From positions 6,477,001 to 6,541,000 of the forward strand of contig NZ_JARKIN010000001.1 of assembly GCF_029351045.1 (NCBI RefSeq): a stretch of DNA of 64,000 nucleotides, given 5' to 3'. The notes beneath the pieces were generated by a model, which saw only the letters and a list, made by a program, of their open reading frames with translations, had not been told where the DNA came from and did no database searches. The translations under genes and the position numbers were made by a program. The DNA comes from Streptomyces sp. WMMB303. Lineage in GTDB: Bacteria; Actinomycetota; Actinomycetes; Streptomycetales; Streptomycetaceae. Shown in pieces: positions 19,082 through 27,835 of this stretch; position 1 is the stretch's first letter; each line of letters opens with the position of its first letter.

Positions 19082-20215
19082 ATGAGCTGCTCCAGCCTTG
19101 AGTCTCTGACCCGCTGCTCCGTCGCCGTCGACCTGGGAGCGGCCAGGACCCGTGTGTACGCGAAGGGTGCGGGGCTCATCGTCGACCAGCCGTCGGCCGT
19201 CGCGGTGAACACCTACTCCGGCAGCCTGATCGCGGTCGGCCAGGCCGCGGAACGGATGGCGGGGCGCACGCCGCAGCACATCGAGGTCATCCGGCCGATC
19301 GCCAACGGCCATGTGGTGGACATCGAGATGGCCCGGCGGATGGTGCGGACCCTCATCGGCGAGAAGCTGCCCCGGCTCAAGCGGCGCCGGACGATGCAGC
19401 GGGCCGTGGTCACCGTCCCGCACGACGCCGACCCCCTGACGCGCCGCGCCGCCGTCGAGACACTCTCCGGAGTGGGGGCGCGCCACGTCGAACTGGTGGA
19501 GGCCCCGATCGCCGCGGCGATCGGCTCCGGACTCCCCGTCGTCCACCCCGAAGGGGCGATGGTGTTGCTGTGCGGGACGACCAGCACCCAGATCGCGGTG
19601 GTCTCACTGGGCGCCATCGTGGCGGCGGGCACGGTCGGCCTGGGCGGGGACACCATCCACCACTCCGTGGTGCAGTACCTGCGCAACCGGCACGAGCTGC
19701 TGCTGCCCAGCCAGGACGTCCGCCCGCTCCATCTGGCGCTGCTCGGCAGCGGCGGCGTCGGCACCGGCGTCTACACCGGAACCCTCGAGGTCCAGGGCCG
19801 GGACGTGGTCTCGGGCCTCGCCCGCACCGTCACCATCGACCCGGAGGAGGTGCGCGGCGCCATCCAGACGCCGCTCACCGGCCTCCTGGACACGATCCGG
19901 ATCGTGCTGCACCGCTGCCCGCCCGATCTGGTGGCCGACCTCGCCGAGCACGGCATGGTGCTGGCGGGCGGCACCGCGCTGCTGCCGGGCCTCGCCGACC
20001 AGCTGCGGGAGCACACCGGGATGGCCGTGCAGGTGGCGGAGGAACCGGAACTGTGCGCGGTCAACGGGCTCGCCGCGATGATGTCCGGCCGGATCACCCC
20101 GCACCCCACGGGCTGGGACTCCCCGGCGGCCGAGGGCGCGGCCGTCCCCGCGGGCGCCGGAGCACTCGCCGGGGGCGCGGAGGCCGTGCCGGTGCCGGGA
20201 CAGGACATCGGCTAG
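19082..20215 (+). CDS. Rod-shape-determining protein, MreB/Mbl-like
   Basis: This 377-residue protein belongs to the bacterial actin (MreB/Mbl) family, which polymerises under the membrane and guides wall synthesis. In Streptomyces these proteins act mainly in spore wall formation. The phosphate-1 segment VDLGAARTRVYAKG, the phosphate-2-like CGTTSTQIAVVSLG and the adenosine motif LAGGTALLPGLADQL are present. The ATG at 19082 has GGAAGGA upstream; the frame stays open far upstream only because it runs antisense-like through the exporter gene. It is a solitary copy, without mreC or mreD beside it, so it is more likely an Mbl-type paralogue. The Ala/Gly-rich C-terminal 40 residues are unusual. 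Confidence 0.88.
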   Translation: MSCSSLESLTRCSVAVDLGAARTRVYAKGAGLIVDQPSAVAVNTYSGSLIAVGQAAERMAGRTPQHIEVIRPIANGHVVDIEMARRMVRTLIGEKLPRLKRRRTMQRAVVTVPHDADPLTRRAAVETLSGVGARHVELVEAPIAAAIGSGLPVVHPEGAMVLLCGTTSTQIAVVSLGAIVAAGTVGLGGDTIHHSVVQYLRNRHELLLPSQDVRPLHLALLGSGGVGTGVYTGTLEVQGRDVVSGLARTVTIDPEEVRGAIQTPLTGLLDTIRIVLHRCPPDLVADLAEHGMVLAGGTALLPGLADQLREHTGMAVQVAEEPELCAVNGLAAMMSGRITPHPTGWDSPAAEGAAVPAGAGALAGGAEAVPVPGQDIG

Positions 20216-20292
20216 CCGCCGACCGGGCGCACCGCCGCTGCCCGGCGTCCGGTCTCGGATCGCGTCGTGGCGGCACTGTGCGGCGTCCGGGT

Positions 20293-20763
20293 TCAGATCG
20301 GGTCGGTGGCCGCGTCGTGCGGCGCGTAGGGCCCGAACAGGTCCACCAGCCGGGCGCGGCAGCGCTGCAACCTGTCCGCCATCACCGCGGCCACCGATCT
20401 GGTCATCGCCAGGCCCAGCGCTTTGTCCTCGTCGCACAGCACCCGGACCGTGAGGGCGTCGAACTCCAGGGCGCGGACGGGACTGTCCGCCTGGGCCGCG
20501 AGCGACCACACATACGGCTGGAACATCCAGGACCATCCGAGCAGCTCCCCGTGCCGGACGTGGTCGATGGCCACGTCCCGGTGTCCCGGGATGTGCATGG
20601 CCAGGGTCGCCGAACCGGTGTGCAGTATCCAGAACCGGTCGGCTCTCGAACCCTCCTCGAAGATCCGTTCCCCGGCGTCGAAGCGCACTTCGGACCCCAA
20701 GGAGCGCACCCGCTCTCGCTGCTCAGGTGTCAGCTCGCCGAGCAGTCCCGTCGTGGTCTGCAT
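20293..20763 (-). CDS. Cyclic nucleotide-binding domain protein
   Basis: This 156-residue protein is a single cyclic-nucleotide-binding (cupin-like beta-roll) domain, as in the Crp family, with RFDAGERIFEEGSRADRFWIL and the helical C-terminus RSVAAVMADRLQR. It lacks the DNA-binding helix-turn-helix of Crp, so it is probably a stand-alone sensor or a partner of another protein. The phosphate-binding cassette residues are not well conserved, so the ligand is uncertain. It is convergent with the Mbl-like gene and divergent from the DUF2277 gene. Confidence 0.85.
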   Translation of the reverse strand: MQTTTGLLGELTPEQRERVRSLGSEVRFDAGERIFEEGSRADRFWILHTGSATLAMHIPGHRDVAIDHVRHGELLGWSWMFQPYVWSLAAQADSPVRALEFDALTVRVLCDEDKALGLAMTRSVAAVMADRLQRCRARLVDLFGPYAPHDAATDPI

Positions 20764-20878
20764 GGCCCGCCCTCCCTTCCGGGAACGGAGCGACGTATTC
20801 CCACGTCACGGCCATTTCACGGTACCTCTCCTCACTCGAACAGGCGAGCCGGAAGAGACGCGGCGTACCGTCGGCGGT

Positions 20879-21091
20879 ATGTGCAGAAGCATTCGGACCC
20901 TGCGTCCGCCCTACGCCGAGGCCGTCACCGAGCAGGACGTACGCGCGGCCGCACTCCAGTACGTCCGCAAGGTGTCCGGGTTCCGTGCCCCGGCAGCACA
21001 CAACCAGGCCGCTTTCGACCAGGCCGTCGAACGGATCACCGCGGCGACCGAGGACCTCCTGGAGAGCCTGGTGGTCAAGGGCTCCCGGTGA
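20879..21091 (+). CDS. DUF2277 family small protein
   Basis: This 70-residue protein matches DUF2277 along its whole length: MCRSIRTLRPPYAEAVTEQD, a central VRKVSGFRAPAAHNQAAFD and a final helix that carries AATEDLLESLV. The family is common in actinobacteria and of unknown function. The ATG at 20879 reproduces the family's conserved Met-Cys-Arg start, although no strong ribosome-binding site precedes it. It is divergent from the cyclic-nucleotide-binding gene and convergent with the MarR gene. Confidence 0.88.
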   Translation: MCRSIRTLRPPYAEAVTEQDVRAAALQYVRKVSGFRAPAAHNQAAFDQAVERITAATEDLLESLVVKGSR

Positions 21092-21115
21092 GCGCCGGGC
21101 GCGCCGCGGCGCCGC

Positions 21116-21709
21116 TCAGCCCCGGGCGCCTGCCTCCTCACGGCTCTCCAGCAGCCTCAGCAGCTCGCCCAGCGTGCGGGCGAGCCCGTCGCGCTCCTCC
21201 TCGCCCAGCCCCGCCAGCAGCGACCGCTCGAACGCCACCTGCTCCGGCAGAATCCGGTCCACCAGCTCGCGCCCCTGCACGGTCAGCGAGAGATGGGCGA
21301 CGCGGCGGTCCCGCGCGTCCGGGCGCCGCTCCACCAGACCCCGCTCCTCCAGGGTGCGGACCCGCTTGGTGACCGCCGTCCCCGAGGCGTAGGTCTCCCG
21401 CGCCAGCCGCCCGGGGGTCAGATCCCGGTCCTCGCGGCGCAGGGCGCTGAGGATGTCGAACTCGGGGCGCGAGAAGCCCTCCCGGGCCAGCGGCGCGTCC
21501 GACGACTGCCGCAGCAGCGCCGCGCACCGGGTGAGCCGGCCGATCACCCCGATCGGCTCGGTGTCCAGGTCGGGCAGCACCTGCCGCCACTGCCCCAGGA
21601 CCCGCGCCACGACGTCACCCTCGGCCGTCCAGCCGTTCTCCCCCGCCGCTCCCGCTTCGTCGGCTCTTCCCCCGTCGGCTCTATCGCCGGGTGCGCCTTC
21701 CGCCGGCAC
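21116..21709 (-). CDS. MarR-family transcriptional regulator
   Basis: This 197-residue protein has the MarR winged helix (FDILSALRREDRDLTPGRLA, recognition helix TYASGTAVTKRVRTLEERGL, wing RRPDARDRRVAHLSLT). Such dimers normally repress their own or adjacent genes and release DNA on binding phenolic or oxidising ligands. The N-terminal 30 residues are Ala/Gly-rich and may not be translated; a later start is possible. The neighbouring protease gene is upstream on the same strand but is separated by a very strong terminator, so the two are not one operon. The target is not visible. Confidence 0.92.
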   Translation of the reverse strand: MPAEGAPGDRADGGRADEAGAAGENGWTAEGDVVARVLGQWRQVLPDLDTEPIGVIGRLTRCAALLRQSSDAPLAREGFSRPEFDILSALRREDRDLTPGRLARETYASGTAVTKRVRTLEERGLVERRPDARDRRVAHLSLTVQGRELVDRILPEQVAFERSLLAGLGEEERDGLARTLGELLRLLESREEAGARG

Positions 21710-21788
21710 GCGCTGCCCCTCTCACCCGAGCTCGTCTCTCCCGTACACCGCCCAATTCTGCCGCCGGGGGTGGGAGCGGTACGGGAGC

Positions 21789-21827
21789 GGGGTCCCGCCG
21801 GGCGCGCGTGGCGCCCGGCGGGACCCC
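21789..21827 (-). terminator. Terminator after the secreted protease gene
   Basis: A perfect 17-bp GC stem (21789-21805 and 21811-21827) with a 5-nt loop lies 141 nt past the protease stop codon and before the MarR gene start. No T run is seen, as is usual in Streptomyces. Confidence 0.8.
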
Positions 21828-21941
21828 GGGGAATGGCCGGCGGCCCTGCGGATCCCGCCGGTGACGGGGCCGCCGGCCGGCCACCGCGAGCTGGAGCCGG
21901 ACGGACTCGCGGTCGGTTCAGGCGCGCCTCCGGGCCGGTTC

Positions 21942-21994
21942 GGCCCGGCTCCACAGGGACGGCGCCGTCAGGCCCGGCTCCACAGGGACGGCGC
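21942..21994. repeat. 29-bp-period duplication at the protease 3' end
   Basis: The 24-bp sequence GGCCCGGCTCCACAGGGACG plus GCGC occurs at 21942-21965 and again at 21971-21994. The second copy encodes the protease C-terminus (SLWSRA and stop); the first lies just after the stop and is out of frame. Confidence 0.8.
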
Positions 21995-23356
21995 GTCCTG
22001 CGGGTTCCAGCCCGGCTGCGCGGTGTGGGCCTGGACGCAGCGGTAGGTCACTCCGTTGTAGGTGACCTGGTCGCCCACCCGGTACGCGGTGCCCGCGGCC
22101 CAGGTGCCCTGGTCGGGCGGGTCCGTCGGACCACCGCCGCCGCTGGTGACGAGGGTGAGGCCGTACGCCTGGAGCGCCGGGTTGACCGGGTGGAAGAACG
22201 TGGTGCCGCCCGAGGTGCAGTCGCCGGAACCGCCCGAGGTCATGCCCTGGGCCTGACTGCCGGAGATGAACGAGCCGCCCGAGTCCCCCGGCTCCGCGCA
22301 CACCGTGGTCCGCGTCACCCCCGAGACGGTGCCCTGCGGATACGTGACGCTGGTGTTGCGCTGCTGAATGGTGCCGCAATGCCAGCCGGTGGTCGAACCC
22401 GAGCGGCACACCGACGAGCCCACCGGCGCCTCGGTGGAGCCGGCCACCGTCACATCACCGCCGCCGTAGCCGTTGACCAGCGGACGCGGCGTCCAGGAGG
22501 AGTTCACCGCGACCCAGGCGTAGTCGCGGCCGGGGAACGTCGAGCCCTGGAAGCTGCCCTGGGCCTGCTGGTTGTACCCGGAGGTGGAGGTGCCCGGGGT
22601 GCCGCAGTGGCCCGCCGTCACGAATCCGCCCTGGCCGCCGCGGGTGACGGAGAAGCCGATGGAGCACCGGCCGCTGCCGTTCATGTAGTAGGCGTCGCCG
22701 CCGCGCAGGTCGGCCAGCGGGCGGGGCTCGGCGGTGGTGCGGCGCACCGTCACCGCGTCCCGGTCCACACCGGCCCGCTTCAGCAGCGCGTGCGCCGCCG
22801 AGGTGCTGCGGGCCTCCACGACGACATCGTTGCGGACGGTGTCGATGTACCAGACGGGGACACCCTTCGGCGCGGAGCGGGCTGCCGCGCGGTCGAGGGC
22901 CTTCTGGACCCGGTCGAGCGCACCCAGGTCCCGCGCGACGACCCGCGCGGTGGCGCCCGCCCCGGTGATGCGCGACCGCTCGGCCGCGTCCGTGGTCGCG
23001 ACCGTCAACCGCCCGGCTGTCCGGCCGCTGACATGGGCCCCGGCGAAACTGTCGCCGAGCGCGGTGCGCAGCGCCCGGGACGTGGCAGCCGCCGCTGCCT
23101 CGTTGCCGAGCCGGGTCTCGGCCTCGGACGCGGTGAGCCCGAGGTCGCGGCTCATCGCCCGCACCAGGTCGGGATCGGGGGCCGCGTGGGTGCCGGGGGC
23201 AGGTGCCCCCTCGGCGGCAGCGGCGGGGGACGGCTCGCTCAGCCCGGCCAGCACCAGGCCCGCGACGGCCAGGACGGCGGCGCCGGCGGCCGCACCCTGC
23301 CGCCGCACGGCGCGTGATCCGGGTGGGAGGCTTCCGGAACTCGTGGGTCTCGCCAT
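21968..23356 (-). CDS. Secreted S1-family serine protease (streptogrisin type) with chitin-binding domain
   Basis: This 462-residue precursor should be exported and self-processed to a chymotrypsin-like protease. A signal peptide (1 to about 48) is followed by an alpha-lytic-protease-type propeptide (about 55-215). The mature domain has catalytic His250 (TAGHCG), Asp278 (GRDYAW) and Ser359 (GDSGGS). A short SGGGGPTDPPDQG linker leads to a C-terminal chitin-binding domain (CBM5/12 type, ending AHTAQPGWNPQDAPSLW). That matches streptogrisin C-like enzymes, which may bind fungal or insect chitin. I chose the ATG at 23356 because GGAGAA lies just upstream. The 3' end carries a small duplication just past the stop. 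Confidence 0.95.
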   Translation of the reverse strand: MARPTSSGSLPPGSRAVRRQGAAAGAAVLAVAGLVLAGLSEPSPAAAAEGAPAPGTHAAPDPDLVRAMSRDLGLTASEAETRLGNEAAAAATSRALRTALGDSFAGAHVSGRTAGRLTVATTDAAERSRITGAGATARVVARDLGALDRVQKALDRAAARSAPKGVPVWYIDTVRNDVVVEARSTSAAHALLKRAGVDRDAVTVRRTTAEPRPLADLRGGDAYYMNGSGRCSIGFSVTRGGQGGFVTAGHCGTPGTSTSGYNQQAQGSFQGSTFPGRDYAWVAVNSSWTPRPLVNGYGGGDVTVAGSTEAPVGSSVCRSGSTTGWHCGTIQQRNTSVTYPQGTVSGVTRTTVCAEPGDSGGSFISGSQAQGMTSGGSGDCTSGGTTFFHPVNPALQAYGLTLVTSGGGGPTDPPDQGTWAAGTAYRVGDQVTYNGVTYRCVQAHTAQPGWNPQDAPSLWSRA

Positions 23357-23509
23357 GGAGTTCTCCTCTGTGGGGCGCTCCCGGCGGGGACGGGGAGCGG
23401 GTTGGCGAAACCGTAGACCGGACCACCATTGGTCCGGACCTCTCATCTCTCCCCCTGCCACGGCGTTATGGCGCCCGCGGCATGGCGCGGGCCCGTGCCA
23501 TGGTCCGGC

Positions 23510-23542
23510 CCTCCGTGTCATGGCGCGGCCTCCGTGTCATGG
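23510..23542. repeat. Short direct repeat upstream of the protease gene
   Basis: CCTCCGTGTCATGG occurs at 23510-23523 and 23529-23542, within a stretch with several GTGCCATGG-like elements. It lies between the LysR gene end and the protease start and could be part of the protease promoter region. Confidence 0.5.
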
Positions 23543-23583
23543 TGGCGCCCGCCCCCTCACCCGGCCTCACCCGGCTCCTCACG

Positions 23584-24561
23584 TCATGTCGGCACCTGCC
23601 GCAGCCGGCGCCAGTGGGCATAGCTGGGGCTGAGCGCGGCGGCGCCGGCGTGCACGGCGCGGGCGTGCGCCACAACGCTCTCCGCGGTCTCGGCGGCCCG
23701 CGTGTCCGGGTACCAGCCCAGGACGTGCCGCCACATCAGCGGGGAGCCGAGCAGCGGACGCGTCACCAACCCGGGAGTCGGCGGGAACGTCGCCCGGCAC
23801 AAGCCCACTGCCCGCCCCACCTGCACCAGATGCACACAGGAGGCGGTGTCCGTCTCGTACACCGCCTCCGGGGTGAACCCCACCCGCGCGCAGGCCGCAG
23901 CGAAGCACTCGGCGAAACAACCGTCCCCCGGGACGTTCGTCCAGCACGCGTCCGCCAACTCCCCCAGTGGCACCTCCTCGCAGGTCGCGAGTGGATGCCC
24001 CTCGGGCAGCATCACGAACACCGGGTCGACCGCCACCTCCCGCCACACCACCGCCACACCGCTCCCGGCGGCCGGCGGACGGCTCGGCCCGCACACCCCC
24101 GTCAGCACGTAGTCGATCCGCCCCTCGGCCAGCAGCCCCGCCAGCTCACGGGTCGACCACGAGGTGTACGTCGTCACCGACGCCGCCGGGCAGGCCGAGG
24201 CCAGCCGGTCCACCAGGCCGCCCAGCAGTGGTCCATGCGTCCCGCCCAGCCGGTAGCGGGTCCGCCGATCCCGGCCGGCCGCCCGCTTCCGGCTGAAGCT
24301 GCGCGCCTCCTCCTGGAGCTCCGCGACCGCCGGCACCAGCACCCGCGCCCGCTCCAGCACCAGCTCCCCCAGTTCGGTCGGCCGCACCCCGTGCGGACCC
24401 CGGACGAACAGCTCACCGCCCAGCGCCCGCTCCATCCGCTTGAGCTGCGCGCTCAGGGCCGGCTGCGCCAGCCCCAACCCGGTCGCGGCCCGCGTCAGAC
24501 TCCCCGCCTCGGCGATGGCCGAGACGACCTTGAGGTGCCGGAGTTCCAGGTCCATTCCCAT
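23584..24561 (-). CDS. LysR-family transcriptional regulator
   Basis: This 325-residue regulator has the N-terminal LysR helix-turn-helix (LELRHLKVVSAIAEAGSLTR then LAQPALSAQLKRMERALG) and a C-terminal periplasmic-binding-protein-like ligand domain starting at about residue 100. It is divergent from the STAS-ANTAR-GAF gene (142-bp gap), the classical layout for a LysR protein controlling its neighbour, and is followed by the protease gene on the same strand. The ligand is not known. An ATG two codons later (MDLELRH) is an equally good start. Confidence 0.92.
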   Translation of the reverse strand: MGMDLELRHLKVVSAIAEAGSLTRAATGLGLAQPALSAQLKRMERALGGELFVRGPHGVRPTELGELVLERARVLVPAVAELQEEARSFSRKRAAGRDRRTRYRLGGTHGPLLGGLVDRLASACPAASVTTYTSWSTRELAGLLAEGRIDYVLTGVCGPSRPPAAGSGVAVVWREVAVDPVFVMLPEGHPLATCEEVPLGELADACWTNVPGDGCFAECFAAACARVGFTPEAVYETDTASCVHLVQVGRAVGLCRATFPPTPGLVTRPLLGSPLMWRHVLGWYPDTRAAETAESVVAHARAVHAGAAALSPSYAHWRRLRQVPT

Positions 24562-24703
24562 ACGGTGCGGCGCCCGCCGACCGCCGACAAGAGGGCGGCA
24601 CCCGGCCTTTCCGGCCCGACGGGGGACCGTGCTCCCGCACCTTCCGAGAGGTGAGTACTGTTGTCACACTGCAACTGTTCCGGGGGAGAGAGAAGGACAC
24701 CCT

Positions 24704-26050
24704 ATGGGCACGACGGGCGGCCTCGGCACCGCACGCGCTGAAGTCGTGCGACTGCCGCACGGAGACGGCCTGTGGGCGGTGCGCGCGGAAGGCGGCGTGA
24801 CGGACGCCGACCACCCGGCGCTCCGCGCAGCCGTGCGCCCCGCGGTCGGCTGCACCGCCGTGGTGATCGACCTCGCCCTGGTCCCGTATGTGTCCCCGGC
24901 GGGCGTCCGGGCGCTGGCCGCCTGCGCGCGTACCCTCGCGGCCGACCACCGCGCACTCCTGCTGGCCGCCCCGAACGAACGGCTCCGCCGCGCACTCTCC
25001 GCGGAGGGAGACTTCCCCACAAAGGGCCGCCCGGTTGTGGTCCACTCCGTCGCGGAGGCGGCCGCGGACCGCCTGGCGAAGGCCGGTGCCGCCGCGGGGG
25101 CTGTCGAACGCGCCGCAGGGGCTGCCGGTGCCGCCGCGGACTGCGCGATGTCCGCCGCGCAGCCCGCCGCCACGTCCACCGGACCGACCGCGACCGCCGC
25201 ACCCTCCGCGTTCGCCATCCGGCCGGCGGAGCAGGCCGCCCCACCGGGCGAACTGCTCCGGCTGCGCAAGGAGATACGTCACCTGCGGGCCAAAGCCCGC
25301 ACCCACCCGCTGGTCTCCCGCGCCCAGGGCATCCTGGAGGAACGCTACCGACTGCCGGACGACCGGGCGGCGTTCTCCCTGCTGGAAGCCAGCTCGCAAC
25401 GGTTCAACGTACGGCTCCGCACCCTCGCGACCGCCCTCGTCACCACCCCGGGCCCCCGCTCCTACGACAGCGTGTGGTTCCCGGCCCGGGAGCGGCTCAC
25501 CGCGCCACGGCTGGCCTTCGCCCCAGGACTGCGGACGGCCTCCGCGAACACCGCGGAGGTGCTCTCGGCAGTACTGCGCCGCAGCATGGAGGTCGTCGGC
25601 ACGGACATGGGCAACGTCCAGCTCGTCGACCCGGTGACCGGCGACCTGCGGATCGAGAAGCACCGCGGACTGGACGAGGACTTCGTGGAGTTCTTCGACC
25701 GCGTCGGCGAAGACGGCACCGCCTGCGCGCAGGCTTCGCAGCACGTCGCCCGCGTCACCGTCACAGACGTGGCCACCGACCCCGTGTTCGACGAGCCCGC
25801 CCGAGAGGCCATCCTGGCCGCGGGCAGCCGCGGCTGCCACAGCACACCCCTGGTGAAGCAGCCCTCGGACCGGCCCGAGGGAGTCGTCTCCACCCACCAC
25901 GAACGTCCGGTGCGGGCACTCTCCGCCGCGGAGGCCCGGGCGCTGGACGAGATGGCAGCGCAGTGCGCGCAGTGGCTGGAGTGGTACCGGCACACCGTCG
26001 TCCTCGACGCGCTCGAAGACCTCCACTTCGCGGGCAGCACCTGGCGCTGA
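24704..26050 (+). CDS. STAS-ANTAR-GAF multidomain signalling protein
   Basis: This 448-residue soluble protein joins three signalling modules. The N-terminal STAS domain (about 1-105) contains VVIDLALVPYVSPAGVRALA. An ANTAR RNA-binding-like helix bundle follows (about 190-250, LVSRAQGILEERYRLP to RTLATALV), and a GAF domain (about 285-430) has LSAVLRRSMEVVGTDMGNVQLVD. ANTAR proteins often act on terminator structures in RNA; the STAS domain suggests partner switching with anti-sigma factors. The ATG at 24704 is preceded by the purine-rich GGGGGAGAGAGAAGGA. In most ANTAR proteins the ANTAR domain is C-terminal, so this order is unusual. It is divergent from the LysR gene. Confidence 0.85.
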   Translation: MGTTGGLGTARAEVVRLPHGDGLWAVRAEGGVTDADHPALRAAVRPAVGCTAVVIDLALVPYVSPAGVRALAACARTLAADHRALLLAAPNERLRRALSAEGDFPTKGRPVVVHSVAEAAADRLAKAGAAAGAVERAAGAAGAAADCAMSAAQPAATSTGPTATAAPSAFAIRPAEQAAPPGELLRLRKEIRHLRAKARTHPLVSRAQGILEERYRLPDDRAAFSLLEASSQRFNVRLRTLATALVTTPGPRSYDSVWFPARERLTAPRLAFAPGLRTASANTAEVLSAVLRRSMEVVGTDMGNVQLVDPVTGDLRIEKHRGLDEDFVEFFDRVGEDGTACAQASQHVARVTVTDVATDPVFDEPAREAILAAGSRGCHSTPLVKQPSDRPEGVVSTHHERPVRALSAAEARALDEMAAQCAQWLEWYRHTVVLDALEDLHFAGSTWR

Positions 26051-26100
26051 CCCCTGCGGGGTGCCCTCGCGTTTCGGCTGCCGCCGGTGGGGGGTGCCGT

Positions 26101-26524
26101 GTGGTGGGGGCACGCCCCCTTTGTTTTCCGGCTGCCGCCGAGGGGTCGTGTCGGGGGGCTCCGCCCCCCGACGGCCCCCCGCTAGTGGGCTCCGCCCCCT
26201 AGGACCCCCGTCCGCATCTGCGGCACCGTCCGGCTCCGGGCACCGGGCGAGGTGCCTCCGCCTCGGGTTGCGGCCGGTGACAACCCTGCGGGTCGCGTCA
26301 GAAGGAAAGCGAACTCGTCTTTTGTGGGATCGGCCCGCGGGGTTGTCACCGGGGGTACCAAGGGCCCGGTGCCGCACGCCGCGGACGGGAGTTGAGGACG
26401 GCTCCGTTTCGCGGCCGGGGGTTCTAGGGGGCGAAGCCACCTGGCGGGGGGCGTTGGGGGGCGGAGCCCCCCAACACGGCCTGTCGGCGGCGGCCGAGAA
26501 CGCCAGGGGGCGTGCCCCCACCAC
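26101..26524. repeat. Large imperfect inverted repeat with an inner perfect stem
   Basis: The outer arms (about 26101-26210 and 26420-26524) are complementary over most of about 105 nt; the outermost 20 bp pair perfectly (26101-26120 with 26505-26524). A separate inner stem pairs 26274-26292 with 26334-26352 (18 of 19 bp), around a less GC-rich 41-nt centre. No gene is seen between 26051 and 26640. It may be a Streptomyces extragenic palindrome or the remains of a small mobile element. Confidence 0.8.
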
Positions 26525-26640
26525 CCGGGAACCCACCACCGGCGGCACGGCTCCGCGGAATGCGGGTGTGTCCCATGGATGTGCGAATATCTGCCGGTCC
26601 GGCCGGACGAAGCGGCCGGGCAAGAGGGGGAGGGGGATCC

Positions 26641-27045
26641 ATGTCGTTGCGCGATCTCGTCCACGACACCGCCGTGGCGCGGATGTCCACGTCCGAGCGG
26701 CTGGACCGGCTGCGTTCCGCACGTCTGTACTTCCAGCGTCCTGAGAATCCCGGTTTCCTGGTGGCCGAGACGGTGGACGGCCCGGTGGTGCCGGTCTTCA
26801 CCTCCTGGGAGCGACTGGCCCTGTTCGCCGGAGCGTGCGACTGGGCTTCCACCACGGCGGAGGACTTGGTGGAACTGCTGCCCGACGGTGTCCGGGCACT
26901 GGTGGACCCGCTGGGCGAGCACCCCTTCCTGCTGGACGCGGACCGGCTGACGCCGCCGGAGGCGGCCGGGCCGGTACCGACGAAGCCCGGGTCACAGCCC
27001 CGGCCCGGCCGGCCACGGACGTCATCGCGTCGGGCACCTCGCTGA
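26641..27045 (+). CDS. SseB-domain-like protein
   Basis: This 134-residue protein resembles the SseB N-terminal domain family common in actinobacteria, with a conserved strand-and-loop pattern PGFLVAETVDGPVVPVFTSWERL and the helical segment TTAEDLVELLPDGVRALVDP. The function of these proteins in Streptomyces is unknown; the type III secretion label of the family does not apply here. The ATG at 26641 has GAGGGGGAGGGGG about 4 nt upstream. The Pro/Arg-rich last 25 residues look disordered. It follows the large inverted repeat and is convergent with the response regulator. Confidence 0.75.
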   Translation: MSLRDLVHDTAVARMSTSERLDRLRSARLYFQRPENPGFLVAETVDGPVVPVFTSWERLALFAGACDWASTTAEDLVELLPDGVRALVDPLGEHPFLLDADRLTPPEAAGPVPTKPGSQPRPGRPRTSSRRAPR

Positions 27046-27145
27046 GTCCGGCGAAGCTTTCCCCTGCCGCTGGGCGACGTGGGGTTCCAGGTGCGGGACC
27101 TCGCGGGGGGGTCGAGTACCGCGGCAGCCCCGGCCGCCCCCGCAC

Positions 27146-27835
27146 TCATCGCGCCGGGCCGCGCCAGCGGTAGAGGTGTACCGGGCGTCCGGTCTCGCCG
27201 TGTCTGAGGCGGTGGCGGACCAAGCCGGCGCTCTCCAGGAGTTTGAGGTAGCGCTGTGCGGTCTGGCGGCTGAGGCCGGCGCGGTCGGCGACCTCCTGGG
27301 CGGAGAGGGCGTCCGGGGCGCTGTGCAGCACCTCCCGCACCAGGTCGGCCGTCAGGACGGAGTGGCCCTTGGGCAGGGTCTCCGCGGAACCGGGTGGGGT
27401 GGGGGCGCCGAAGACGCGGTCCACCGTCTCCTGGGTGGCGCCGGACCGCGGGGCCGTCGCCAGCTCGTGACGGAGAGCGGCGTAGCTGTCGAGCTTGCCG
27501 CGCAGATGGGCGAAGGTGAACGGTTTGACCACGTACTGCAGTGCGCCGTGCCGTTGGGCCGCGCGCACGGTTCCGGTGTCGCGGGCGGCGGTCACCATGA
27601 TGACCTCCGTCTCCACGCCGAGGTCGTGCAGGCGGCGGAGGAGGGTGAGGCCGGACTCGTCCGGGAGGTAGTGGTCGAGCAGCACCAGGTCCACCGGGTG
27701 CCGGCGCAGGAAGAGCAACGCGGCGGCCGCGCTGTGCGCGGTTCCGGCGACGCGGAAGCCGGGGACCTTGGCCACATAGGCGGCGTTGATCCGGGCCACG
27801 TCCGGGTCGTCGTCGACGACCAGCACGTCGATCAT
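27146..27835 (-). CDS. CitB/DcuR-type response regulator
   Basis: This 229-residue regulator has an N-terminal receiver domain (phospho-acceptor Asp54, LLDHYLPDESG) and a C-terminal DNA-binding helix-turn-helix (SAQEVADRAGLSRQTAQRYL) of the kind found in CitB/DpiA and DctR regulators of citrate and dicarboxylate use. Its ATG overlaps the stop codon of the kinase gene by 4 nt (ATGA type), so the two are co-translated. The citrate transporter gene just upstream of the kinase is the most likely target. Confidence 0.94.
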   Translation of the reverse strand: MIDVLVVDDDPDVARINAAYVAKVPGFRVAGTAHSAAAALLFLRRHPVDLVLLDHYLPDESGLTLLRRLHDLGVETEVIMVTAARDTGTVRAAQRHGALQYVVKPFTFAHLRGKLDSYAALRHELATAPRSGATQETVDRVFGAPTPPGSAETLPKGHSVLTADLVREVLHSAPDALSAQEVADRAGLSRQTAQRYLKLLESAGLVRHRLRHGETGRPVHLYRWRGPAR

